From Brasenia schreberi (Eukaryota; Streptophyta; Magnoliopsida; Nymphaeales; Cabombaceae): a DNA stretch of 64,000 nucleotides. The translations under genes were made by a program, and so were the position numbers. The notes under the pieces are model-generated. The model did not search any database, was not told where the DNA came from, and saw only the letters and a program-made list of their open reading frames with translations. Positions 1 through 15,514 of this stretch are shown here, in pieces. The stretch is taken from positions 2,322,501-2,386,500 of the forward strand of contig JAYKKT010000041.1 of NCBI GenBank assembly GCA_036023115.1, in the 5' to 3' direction. How positions within the stretch are numbered: the first letter of the stretch is position 1; every line of letters begins with the position of its first letter.

Positions 1-483
1 TTCAAGAAAGGTATGAAGCCTCAAAACAATGGGAATAACCAATTCCGACTCTTTTAAACAGTCGGAATTGGCCAGGCAATGGCATTCGGAATTAGTTGTA
101 ATTGTAGAAGTGAATACAAGAAAATTTGGAGCTGTGCTTATGGAAGTAAATATAATATAACACAAGATACAGCTTGATGGTAATCAAGAATTCATATAGT
201 TGATCCCATTTGGTTCGGGATAAAGTCTTGGTTTTGATAATCAAGAATTGTAGTATTCATAGAAGACCTAGCCGATCCCGGTCCCGGTCTTCTGCCACGC
301 ATGGTTAGACCGAAGTCTACATTCATCTGAATCGGGTAGCGGCCCGACCCGGTTTACTCCACAAATTGTTACTATCATGGACATCAAGGACAAGGCCATG
401 CTTCTTTTTTAATGTAAAATGGATTACAATTACTAACAACACTGAATCGGACTTGTAGAGTTCTCCATAATCGGGTTCAGGTC
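1..483. other. Intergenic, no gene seen
   Basis: AT-rich DNA with some CCCGGTC/GGGTC words. No supported feature. Confidence 0.6.
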
Positions 484-632
484 TGTGGCGGAGCCACTTT
501 AGAGTGAGGTGAGGCATGCTCCTCACATCAAATATGAAAATTGTCTTGATTATATAGAAAAATACAAGTACTTTGTGAACGTAAAATAAAATGTGCCTCA
601 ACCCAAAAAAAAATGTTGGGTCTGCCAGTGAT
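484..632. mobile_element. Degenerate relative of the CCAGTGG-ended MITE
   Basis: Starts CTGTGGCGGAGCCAC, contains GAGGTGAGGCATGCTCCTCAC and ends GGGTCTGCCAGTG. It shares layout and wording with the element at 63365-63610. Confidence 0.5.
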
Positions 633-2057
633 TCAGGTTGAGACAACAAGATTCACTAACTAACCCCTTCTGTTCGATATGGAAATAATGTGCTGGGATG
701 TAGATTAATTATCTGACTAAAAATGTGAATATTTGTCATTGAATTCGAATCCATTCGTAAATCGTGTCGTGTTTCGGGTAACACCCCTGCCTGTAGGTCT
801 TCATCCTTGATCGCGAATCTTATCCTATTCACTTGGGGTGTGAATTGTAAGATGAAATACAAAATCCTTGCACAAACATGACCCAAGCAGTTTGTGCTTG
901 TGTCGACCCAAAGTAACACGAAAAGGGTTAGAACACAAACACAACATATATGTGCAGCTCGGTTAGCTTACCTTCCCTAATGAGGGGTGGGTTGGATGAG
1001 ATCAAAACCAAAGAACTGGTGCCAGCTACGTTATATTCATGAGCAGGTGGTCCAGATCCAGATCCGACCCGCTTTCTTTTAGGAGATGACCTCCTCACTT
1101 TTCAAACACAGTATCTTTCGTGTCAAACGATTATTCGTGGTAGCGGGTCCCACGACATCTCTTTACTCTTTAGGGGCGTTCTCTCCAAAGCATTATTGGC
1201 CTTTGTGGGAGATCGGTCAGCTACTTTCAGCCGTTGATCTTGAGATGAACGGAGGATCGGGGGACAGCACCCTCCTGAGTCACAGAATATAGTCCGTGCG
1301 GTGTGGGCCTGGGACTCAAACAGTCCGGATTCTCTCAGATCTCCTTTTCTTACCGTTCCGAGAAAAGCGATATTCCTTTAACGTGATAGCGGGCTGTGAT
1401 ACGCTTCGTCATATGTACGGAGCGACGTGGTTCAGTCTGAACCTTAAGATTGTGAGCGGGTTGGGTGGAATCCAGGTGGTTGCCCGGCCCCACTTTGAGT
1501 GGGTCCCAGCTAGGCGAGGCTTGTCTATGCTCTTAGAATCGGGTCCGAGACTTTAGCGGTTTCGGACCCGGCTCGAATTGCCCCAGAACCAGAACTACGG
1601 GCCCCTGTGGTCCCATCCAAGTACCCAGGAACCGAACCGTACATGAACAGGCCGGTTTTTGTTTCGGTTCCAGAATCTCATCTTTGTTTCATCAATTCTT
1701 TAAATGTAACCAGAACCGAAAGGTCCGGATCAAAACAGGAACCAGCCTAGTGGAACCGAAACCATCTGTGTCGAATCAGGCCTCCCGGTATGTACCGAAC
1801 CATCTAACTCTAATTTGAGTAAGTCTCGGGTTAGTTGTCTCGGATCTGTGTCAATGACATCGTGTGTGAGGAATACTGTCAGTCGAGTTCACGAAAGGAT
1901 TTGAGCTTTTAACGTCCCCTTTTTTATTAGAAGAGGTCATAGGGGCACCTTTTTAAAATAGTTTAGTGATCACAATGCCACCGTTTTTGCTCTCTCTCTC
2001 TCTCTCATCCGATCGTAAGAGCAAAGACAAGTCTCACCTAACTGGGACCCTTTTTGA

Positions 2058-2059
<2 letters not shown>
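633..2059. other. Intergenic, moderately GC-rich, no gene seen
   Basis: The short ORFs at 1086-1556 lack family signals. GAACC words near 1570-1800 suggest another degenerate GAACC-rich element. Confidence 0.55.

Positions 2060-2141
<82 letters not shown>
2060..2141. repeat. (TA)n microsatellite
   Basis: Uninterrupted TA run of about 80 bp. Confidence 0.95.
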
Positions 2142-2145
<4 letters not shown>

Positions 2146-2499
2146 GCTCGATCTTCTCCACCTTTTACATGTTTACAAATTGCTTTTGGTAGCATTAGTG
2201 TAATTTCAATTTTTGAAGGATTTTAAAAAATATGGAAGATATTGTTATTATATTGATGTCATGTAGCAATGTGTAGGCATGAATGAGCAACATCACAGTT
2301 GGGTAGGATCCAATCACTAATATATTATAGTGTATGGTATATGCCCAAATAAATCTTAACAATCTAATTTTAAGGACGGACAATTGAGATTTGAATTTAA
2401 AAAGCAAAATGTTTCTTTTAAACTCAAATATCAACTATTTGTTTTTTAAAATGATAACTGAAATTTGCTAGTATATAATATGCCTAGAATATACCATGC

Positions 2500-2506
2500 T
2501 TTCTCT

Positions 2507-2595
<89 letters not shown>
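2500..2595. repeat. (CT)n-(TA)n microsatellite
   Basis: CT run to 2543, then TA run to 2595. Confidence 0.95.
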
Positions 2596-2598
<3 letters not shown>

Positions 2599-2868
2599 GG
2601 TACAAGTTTCATGCTTCTCCCTCTTTCTCTCTCTATATAACCCACAAATATAGAGAACTAAAGTATCAATCACAACCGTTTGATCTTTGAGATGAATGAT
2701 TGAGGTGATAAAATATAAAATATTTAGCGTTGATAGTGTATGTAAAGTATAACAGTAAATGTTACTTTTAATTCAAATCTTCATTGTTGATCATATCAAT
2801 AGAACAATGAAAATGATGACATTTTTGTGATTCTCTATTTTTATGAGTTTATTAAATTTATTAAATTT

Positions 2869-2870
<2 letters not shown>

Positions 2871-2944
<74 letters not shown>
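2871..2944. repeat. (TA)n-(GA)n microsatellite
   Basis: TA run to 2906, then GA run to 2944. Confidence 0.95.
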
Positions 2945-2945
<1 letters not shown>

Positions 2946-4219
2946 AGACCATATTCAACGCAAACAGCATAAAGGAGAAAAGCATTCAGTACGGGACTAA
3001 TATCAGAGAGGCGCGTGAAATTGCCACAAAGCATTATGAGAAAGTTGATAGGAGGAATCCCCAGGTTTTGAGTTGTTATTTGTCACCCACAGTCGTAGAG
3101 CACCAAAGCAAAAGTAGTCGATCCATATATTATGCATTTTTTGATGCTTTTTCTAAAAATAGAAAAAGGATCTTTACTTTTGCATGGCTACTGCCTCAAA
3201 AGATCCAACGAGAAACCACAAAATTTCATGCAGAAGGTGCCCCTATAATTTTGTGGAACCATCTAAGCATTTAGATATCCTTGCACCAGTTTCTCATTTA
3301 CAATGGTTGGTGCAACCAAGTTTAAAACCACCGGTTTCGGCGCGGTTCCGCTTATTTAGAACCATGAACAGTAATCGAACAAGCTTCGACTGAGTTTTGA
3401 CCATGCAATGGTTCGTAACCGTTGGTTTCCATTTCTCTTTGAATAAAAACCAAGAATAAATAAAAGTATTTTGGAATTGAGACCAAGATTTGAGTAATTT
3501 CATAGGTATTATCATGTGGGAGCGAGTCACGCAAGGCATAACCACCACAGTAGCAGTAGCCACTTATCCAAAATTGGCTTGGTTCCAAGATGTAGAATCC
3601 ATGTTGAACCACCACTTAGCCGGCGTACTAGGACTTGGTTCTTGGGCAGGGTATCAAGTACATGTATCTTAAACGATTAACAAATTTCTGAATGACAGCC
3701 TTTCTCGATAACAACACTCCATAATATAAAATTAGACAAAATCTTGGAGTTTGATCTCAACTCTCATCTATATTAGGGTGTTTATGTTGGGGCAGCCCAT
3801 GATCGCCGAAGCCCTATGTCTATCGGCGTTCGGTTGTGGTGCAACGGATGTCGACTGTCTTTTTCGGCTTCTTTCTTTATATATTTTCTTTAGAAAAGGA
3901 ATAGGAACATTATATTGTTTTTTTAGGTTACCCACTTAGTGTTTTCTCAAAAGACTATGAGTGAGAATCCTATTTCGTGTTCTGTATTTTCTATATTTAT
4001 ACATGGCTTTCCTTCTTCCGTGTTTACCACTTTGGGTTTTTCTTTTTAACAGTCATATTTGCTTTTATTCGGGAGACGCATGTGTGTACCTTCCAAAAAA
4101 ACAAAAATTAGTTTTTAAGAACGTTTAACTTTCGAAAAACATACGATCTCATGAAATATGAGAAGAAGGCCCTTCTTCCCCTATTTCATGGTCGTTGTTA
4201 GTAATAGGATTGAGAGTGA
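2945..4219. other. Intergenic, no gene seen
   Basis: Contains GAACC/GGTTC words at 3300-3460. Otherwise unremarkable. Confidence 0.55.
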
Positions 4220-4313
4220 TCATCCACTACTTACAATTTAAGTCGGTTTCAGAGCCAACTCAGTTCTTATTCAAACTATAGGACCGATTCCGAACCGGCC
4301 ATGTCTAGTTTGG
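4220..4313. mobile_element. GAACC-rich element, right end
   Basis: Ends CCGAACCGGCCATGTCTAG, the inverted form of the family terminus. The left part is degenerate. Confidence 0.45.
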
Positions 4314-4629
4314 GCGAACAAAATGATCAAAACATGTCCTACACACATTCATGAACTATCAAGAGTAAGAGAATATGGGCTTCAATATACGCATAGGAAT
4401 TAGCACCTCTTCCTGCCTTCCTCATCTTTTCTAGAATAAAAATAGTACAATAATTGTATTACACTTGTCACCATGTCTTTCTTTAGAGTGTTGTGTAGTT
4501 GCGTGCTCCTTCCCTTTAGTTAAAAGATATATGCTACTCGTAGAACCCACCACCATGGATAGGGTGGAGCAAATAGGCCATAGAAACTTTTTGGGCGGGG
4601 CAAATTACGTATTACTGCCATGTAGGTAG

Positions 4630-5075
4630 AGGAGTTCACGGTTCGATTTGGTTCAGCTCTAGCATCAACCTCGAACGAAAACACTATTTGCTGTTCCAAA
4701 TTCTTAGAGAACCGAACTAAACCGTGACATAATTGAAACTGAACCGTTGGTTCCGGTTTGATTCAGTTTTAAACCACATTTCTACTTATTTGAGGGTTTG
4801 GCAAAATAACAAATATTATGTCATCATATTATTTGTGTATTTATATATATATAAAGTTTATATGTTTATACACATATAAATCCTGACAAGTTCATAAGTT
4901 TATATATTTGAGTTTATAACCTCATATATATATATATGTAATAGTTCAGTTTGGTTCTTATAGTTTTGTTCTAACACTGGAGCCGGAACGAAACCACCAA
5001 TTTTTTTTACTGTTAGAACCAAATCAAGCCAAACCAGCTGCCAATTTTTTTCCTGTTAAAATTGGCGGTTTGGTT
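4630..5075. repeat. GAACC/GGTTC-rich repeat DNA
   Basis: Repeated GGTTC and GAACC words around an internal stretch like that at 10180-10400 (TATAAAGTTTATATG, GACAAGTTCATAAG). Probably a degenerate member of the TAGACATG family. Confidence 0.45.
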
Positions 5076-5130
5076 CGGTACTTCTGGAGGCTCCGTAAGG
5101 TCCCTGCGGTTCCTTGTCTGTCACTAACCT

Positions 5131-5180
5131 CTAATTGTGGGGGTAGCATGCTCCTTTTGGTGGTCGGACCATCTATAACA
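5131..5180 (-). pseudogene. Fragment of a duplicated laccase last exon
   Basis: Minus-strand translation gives VIDGPTTKRSMLPPQ, closely matching the laccase C-terminal stretch IVTDGPTTETSMLPPPP encoded 300 bp away at 5457-5587. The similarity stops on one side at a CA microsatellite (5181 onward). On the other side the reading continues into unrelated sequence, without the terminal PKC. It looks like a relic of a second laccase copy or of a partial local duplication. No copper-ligand segment remains. Confidence 0.6.
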
Positions 5181-5306
<126 letters not shown>

Positions 5307-5456
5307 AGAATACATTGATTAAGAAGAATGCAATGCTAATTAGAGGAAATAGGTATGGAGGTCACCAAGTAATTACAAAGGTTTACATCTTTCATGATAC
5401 TAACTTCGTTGATCCCTTGGTATATCAAATGGAACAAATCATGTAGACGTTCATCT

Positions 5457-9791
<4,335 letters not shown>

Positions 9792-9840
9792 CTTCAGTCA
9801 CTGCATGCAAACATGCCATCAACATGCTCAATGGCTTGGG

Positions 9841-9850
9841 GTTTTATAGC
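9841..9850 (-). promoter_or_regulatory. TATA box of the laccase gene
   Basis: On the minus strand the sequence GCTATAAAAC lies about 50 bp upstream of the laccase ATG. It fits a plant TATA box with a short 5' leader. It was chosen by motif and position only; no transcript evidence is available. Confidence 0.55.
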
Positions 9851-10272
9851 TTTGCAATTCCTGCCATTTTCCGTAATATTGCTCCTTCGTCAACCTGATT
9901 CCCTTCGGTAGATGGTCAATGTAAGAAACATTGAGAGTCTAAGTCACCAATATTATCTTCAAGTTATGCACTTGAACAAGTAATCTGCGTACAAGAACAC
10001 TTTTTATGACTTTCAAACTTTTAACGGTCGGTTAGGGCCGTTGAGTGGTTTGGGGTGTTCCTTGAACGTTTGGTTCGGTTCTAGATGTCTCGTGTTTCTC
10101 TCGATTCTAGCATGGAAAAAACTTGGCAGTTCCGTTCCCGGTTCAAGTGTTTGAACCGAACCATAAGAACCAAACCATTATATATATATATAAATCTTTA
10201 TAGGTTTACAAATGTATGCATATGAGTTTTATAACATTATACACACATATACAACCACACCCATATATATGT

Positions 10273-10545
10273 GTATATAAAGTTTAAACATGTAAAAATA
10301 AATCTTTATAAGTTCATGTATATGAGTTTTATAACATTATATGCATATAAACTGTAAATATATATACATATATATTTAAATCTTGACAAGTTTATAAGTA
10401 AAAATATAATCTAGTAGCTCCTCTCTCTCTCTCTATATATATATAGAGAGAGGAGCTACTAGATTGTATATATATATATATAGAGAGAGGAGCTACTAGA
10501 TTATATGTATACTTATAAACTTGTCAAGATTTAAATCCATATATG

Positions 10546-10590
<45 letters not shown>

Positions 10591-10733
10591 GAGCTACTAG
10601 ATTATATATATACTTATAAACTTGTCAAGATTTAAATCCATATATGTATATATATTTACAGTTTATATGCATATAATGTTATAAAGCTCATATACATGAA
10701 CTTATAAAGATTTATTTTTACATGTTTAAACTT

Positions 10734-10740
<7 letters not shown>
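10273..10740. repeat. Inverted repeat with about 160 bp arms around CT-TA-GA repeats
   Basis: The left arm starts GTATATAAAGTTTAAACATG (10273) and the right arm ends with its complement CATGTTTAAACTTTATATAC (10740). The CTAGTAGCTCCTCTC stretch near 10411 pairs with GAGAGGAGCTACTAG near 10589. The inner part holds two extra copies of the GAGGAGCTACTAGATT unit (10451 and 10486), so the structure has also duplicated locally. A further copy of that unit is at about 10936. Confidence 0.85.
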
Positions 10741-10805
<65 letters not shown>

Positions 10806-10844
10806 CATACATATATATATATATATATACATACATATATATAT

Positions 10845-10881
<37 letters not shown>

Positions 10882-10948
10882 CATACATACATATATATAT
10901 ATATATGTATATATATTTATATATCTATGGAGAGAGAGGAGCTACTAG

Positions 10949-11010
<62 letters not shown>
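10741..11010. repeat. TA/CATA tract, then (CA)n-(TA)n
   Basis: Long TA repeat with CATACATA interruptions to about 10920, then a GAGGAGCTACTAGATT unit and a CA-TA run. Confidence 0.9.
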
Positions 11011-11587
11011 GTACTCAGAGTGAACCCACGGCACAAACATGAAACAAACGGATCGAACAAGCTACAAGCTTACCCAAGTCTGCTGTCCATCCGACGGTTC
11101 GCCCCAGTAAATCATGGTCAGTCTATTCATATTGTATCACTTCCATCCCGATTAAACATATCTTTGTGGTTAAGAACTAGGCGAATCCTAACCCTTCAAA
11201 CGAACATACAATCGGACGGCTATGAAGTGGATAACGGTCATCCTACCAGAGGACCAAATTTCCCTTTACTGCCATCACGAAATGGGCGACGTAAATGACT
11301 TGCATTTTGCTTCTCTCACAAGTCGGGATTACGTAGCCAAGCTGCCCTCGTTAAAAAGGATAATTCCAAAATTCCCTGAATAAAAAATGGCTATTTTCAG
11401 ATTTCCCAACTTTTTTAAACGTATTTGCACATGAAACTACTTCGGGTTTTGGTGGGACGGGCTTTAAAATTTTTCAAGTTTTTTGAAAATTTTAATACTT
11501 GATTCAAAATTTTTACCATTTAATCATGCTAATTGAATAGTATAGATGATGAGTTCTTTATTGTTCTCTATTTTGGTGAGTTCCTTA
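11011..11587. other. Intergenic, no gene seen
   Basis: Unique-looking sequence between two microsatellite tracts, with short ORFs only. Confidence 0.55.
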
Positions 11588-11598
11588 TACATATATAC

Positions 11599-11630
<32 letters not shown>

Positions 11631-11685
11631 GTATATATGTATATATACATGTATATACATATATACATATATATATATATATACA

Positions 11686-11719
<34 letters not shown>

Positions 11720-11745
11720 CATATACATATATACATATATATATA
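11588..11745. repeat. TA repeat with CATA/TGTA interruptions
   Basis: Alternating purine-pyrimidine tract of about 160 bp. Confidence 0.9.
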
Positions 11746-11930
11746 GAAAGAAAATATGTTTGTCCAACTCTCTTAAATACAATATCGTTCAAGTATCTAG
11801 ATCCTTGGAAAATGAGTTGACAAAAGATAAAACTGCCTAATGGTGGCATGAATCACAATATGTGGATATGAATTTGGCTGAATTAACACCTCATTTTGCA
11901 ATCCTTCACAAGGCCTACTGCATACTGATA

Positions 11931-13594
11931 GTTTTTACTTTTTAAATTATAATTTCCACCGTTTATCGCCAAAGGAGATGTTTAAGTGGATTTGAGAATA
12001 GATAAGTGCGTGCATTTACAACTTTTCAAACACACACACACACACATATGTGTGTGTGTGCAAGTGAATGATATGGGACACACCCAATGCAGCCCTAATT
12101 CACTTCCTGCCACCCACAATGTCAACTAAAAAACTTCGAGATTTCTAATTGGTACTATACGTAGGCCTGTTTTGGTTTCCAAGGAACCGGCCCCCCTTCT
12201 GTCCTCTTTCTGGTTCAAGTTCGTTTGGTTCTCTTTCTGGTTCGAGTTCCAACAATTCTGGGAAGGGTCTGTTTCACAGATGTTCTGGTTCCGATTTTAT
12301 TTGAAAAATACCATGCATTAAACATGAGATTTTGGAAACGGAACCAACATACAGCGGTTCAGGTTCTGGCTTCGGTTCTGTTTCTCGAAAGGTGAAACAG
12401 TAACGGAACCGAGAGGGTCCCCGCTTCCGTTGTGGTTTTTGTTTATGCCAATTCTGGAGCCAGTTCGGGCCTGGTTTGAATCGTTTGGAGGGGTTCAAAC
12501 CAGCCACCAATAAAAGCAAAAGAGAGCCCAAAGTCTTGACCCCCTCTCCTTGTGCATCATTTCGTCACGCAAAGTCCCTCTCTCAAGAGGACCGAAACTT
12601 CAAAGGTGAGAACAAATAAAGCACAGACCCTCTTCCTTTCACGGTGACTTTAGTGACCGAGATATTAAATTTGTGAAAAAAAAAGACCAAATTTAGTGGC
12701 CGAGATATTAATTCAAGTTATACACGGTTCCATAGAAAGTAGAACCGGAACCAAACAGGGTGGTCCTTGGTTGGGAGTCTGGTTTGACTGGCTCGGTTCC
12801 CATTAGAACCAACGGGACCAGTTCCAAGCCAACCATGTCTAGCGAGAATTGCTATCATATTACAAGATAAACAATGAGCTCAAGGAGAAGGAATCTACAT
12901 GAGTATAGCATATTATGGAATCGGAACTACCAAGGCACCGTGAAAGGAAGAGGGTCTGTGCTGTATTTGTTTTCACCTTAGAGGTTTCGGCCCTCTTGAG
13001 AGAGGGACTTAGAGTGACGAAATGATGCACAAGGAGAGGGGGTCAAGACTTTGGGCTCTCTTTTGTTTTTATTGGTGGTGGCTGGTTTGAACCCCTCCAA
13101 GCGATTCAAACCAGACCCGAACTGGCTCCAGAATTGGCATAAAAAAAAATCAGAACGGAAGCGGGGACCCTCTCGGTCCCGTTACTGTTTCACCTTTTGA
13201 GAAACAGAACCGAAGCCAGAACCTGAACCGCTGTATGTTGGTTCCGTTTCCCAAATCTCATGTTTCATGCATGGTATTTTTCAAATAAAATCGGAACCAG
13301 AACTTCTGTGAAACAGACCCTTCCCAGAACTGTTGGAAGTCGAACTGGAAAGAGAACCAATGGAACTTGAACCAGAAAGAGGACCGAAGGGGGACCGGTT
13401 CCTTGGAAACCAAAACAGGCTTACGTATGGTACCAATTAGAAATCTCGAAGTTTTGTAGTTGACATTGTGGGTGGCAGGAAGTGAATTAAGGCTGATTGG
13501 GTGTGTCCCATATCATTCACACGTGCACACACATCCACTTAAACATCTCTTTTGGTGGTAAATGGTATAAATTAGAATTTAAAAAGTGAAAACT
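11931..13594. repeat. Large inverted repeat, arms about 0.7 kb
   Basis: The left arm 11931-12647 and right arm about 12932-13594 are reverse complements of high similarity, apart from small gaps such as an extra CA/TG microsatellite in the left arm. The spacer is about 280 bp. Landmarks: TGAATGATATGGGACACACC (left, near 12065) pairs with GGTGTGTCCCATATCATTCA (right, near 13500), and CCTCTCCTTGTGCATCATTT (12543) pairs with AATGATGCACAAGGAGAGG (13020). The arms and spacer contain GAACC-rich element sequence. If transcribed it would form a long hairpin. Confidence 0.9.
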
Positions 13595-13600
13595 CACTTT

Positions 13601-13725
13601 GACCACAAAAGTGTTGGAAAGAAACAATAAAGAATGGGAAAGGTTAACATAGCACACAATAGGGCTATGTGGAAACAAAGAATCCGTAACCGACCCCGTC
13701 TAGTATGAGAAAAGGCTTAGTTGTT
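13601..13725 (+). mobile_element. LINE 3' tail fragment
   Basis: 125 bp matching the LINE end from GACCACAAAAGTGTTGGAAAG to CGTCTAGTATGAGAAAAGG and TTGTT. It begins right at the outer edge of the large inverted repeat (right arm end 13594). Confidence 0.85.
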
Positions 13726-14059
13726 AAAAACTAACACTTTACATTTATGCATCCGATACGTTAAATATTTTTGCTTTATCACCTCAATATTTTAGGTAAA
13801 TTTGATAACGAATATGGTTGCTGGAACCGGCGAGATTTAATCTGGGTTTTTTGAACCGATTGGAGGCCAAGTCCGGTTTAGATCCCAAATCATTTTTTTT
13901 GAAAAACACAAACTAGGTCCAATGGAATTTGAACCTTCTAATATATTGAGGAAAAAGAAGGATTATACCATTAGGCCATATCTACTCTTGTGATTGGAAA
14001 CTATCAGAAATTATATACATAGCTAACATACATAAGTTGGAAAGCACAAAACTTAAACC

Positions 14060-14283
14060 GTGCGGGTTAAACCTCCATCATATTTCAGTAAACAATAACA
14101 GTCTACCATTGAGTCAACAACAAACTTGTACATATAAATTGTAAAAATGTTATATATAATAATATATATTTAATAAATAACGGATTGAAATCATCGGTAT
14201 CGGTTCCAAGACAGTTTTTGAAATATGTGAACAGTAACCGAATCGGGAGGTCCTCCGTTCCAATCCCGAACCGGCCATGTCTG
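14060..14283. mobile_element. GAACC-rich element, right end
   Basis: Ends CCCGAACCGGCCATGTCTG, the family terminus in inverted form, next to CGGTTCC words. The left end is not clear. Confidence 0.45.
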
Positions 14284-14812
14284 GGCTTGTGTACATGAAC
14301 TACTCTCAAACTCTCTCTTTCTATACATACCTACGAAAACCGGATCCTCTCCACCTCTGACATGCATCGACTATGTTCAGTTTCTCAGCTCGTGGCTTTC
14401 ACTGAGCTGAACACAAACAGAGCTCAACTCATTAAAAAGGTGAGCTGTTGACGAGAAGTTCTTCTAGTTAACTCCTTCACTCATGTAAACCTTCTCTGTA
14501 CTACTTGTTGCTCAACTTTGGGATTTGAAGGAGACTGGTGCAATCGGGTCTCCATCACAAGACAATCCAGGATCCATATCCAACTCAGCAACACACAACC
14601 AGGTATAGATCTGAATCTAGTTAAGCAATACTGAATTTAGTCACTAGTGTTCATTGGATGAGGACTATTGCAATTCCAAAATGGTGGCGTTCTTCATCGA
14701 ATCGTAGCCACCCAATATAATGTATCTGGTTCAGTAGGACTCTACCCAAGTCCAACCATTCAAATGTACAGAGCCAAGGTTCCCGAACCCGAATCTCACG
14801 AATCAGTATGAC

Positions 14813-14926
14813 TACTACAACTACAACTAAGCCTTTTCTCATACTAGACGGGGTCGGCTACATGGATTCTTTGTTTCCACAGAGCCCTATCATGCGTCAT
14901 GTTAGCAGTTAACTCGCAATAAGCTA
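14813..14926 (-). mobile_element. LINE 3' tail insertion, 114 bp, with target duplication
   Basis: Minus-strand LINE end (ACAACTAAGCCTTTTCTC then the ACGGGGTCGGCTACATGG segment) between exact copies of ACGAATCAGTATGAC at 14798-14812 and 14927-14941. A complete, extremely 5'-truncated insertion. Confidence 0.92.
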
Positions 14927-15094
14927 ACGAATCAGTATGACACGAAGAAAAATCATTTTTATGCATTTTTTTTGTTTAAGGGAATTGAACTTGTGAGCGT
15001 TTTTAAACCATGTCGAACATAATCGACCTATAAGTTATTCACAGGACAGGGTGCTCTAGTGCAGAGAATCATGGGGTTGACATTATTGGTTTAA

Positions 15095-15365
15095 CAGACC
15101 CAGTAGTTTCAACCGGAACCGAACTTAAACCAACCAAACGGCCTAAAACCCGAAACCACCCATTCGGTTCTAGTTACACTTTCCATAAAATCAAAACCGA
15201 CAATTCCAAACCGTTGGTTTCATATTTTTTTAATAATTTTCCACTTTCGAGCGATTTAAGTCTCAAACCAGAACCAAAACTGATGCATATTGAAACCGAT
15301 ACAATCCCAACTCGGTTCCAGTTCCTGGTTCCGGAACAACGAGAAACTCAGGGTACCGAAACATG
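15095..15365. repeat. GAACC/GGTTC-rich repeat DNA
   Basis: Dense CCGAAC, GGTTC and AACCG words, without clear TAGACATG ends. Related to the same family by wording. Confidence 0.4.
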
Positions 15366-15514
15366 CCAATATATAAGTTTTGATTATATATTATTTTAAA
15401 TAATTGATAATATCTCATATAACTAAATGAAAAAACTCGGGTTTTGTAATAATCACAAATAGAGTAATTATTGGTCAAACCTTTGATAGAGCACAAAGTA
15501 TCGCTAACTTTCAT

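Noticed and set aside
1086..1556. Two adjacent plus-strand ORFs of 68 and 86 residues
   Set aside because: No motif, no splice context, no family resemblance; probably chance in a GC-richer patch.
13900..13985. tRNA-like sequence on minus (GGCCTAATGGTATAATCC, GGTTCAAATTCCA)
   Set aside because: Resembles boxes A and B but no proper cloverleaf could be folded by eye; likely a SINE remnant.
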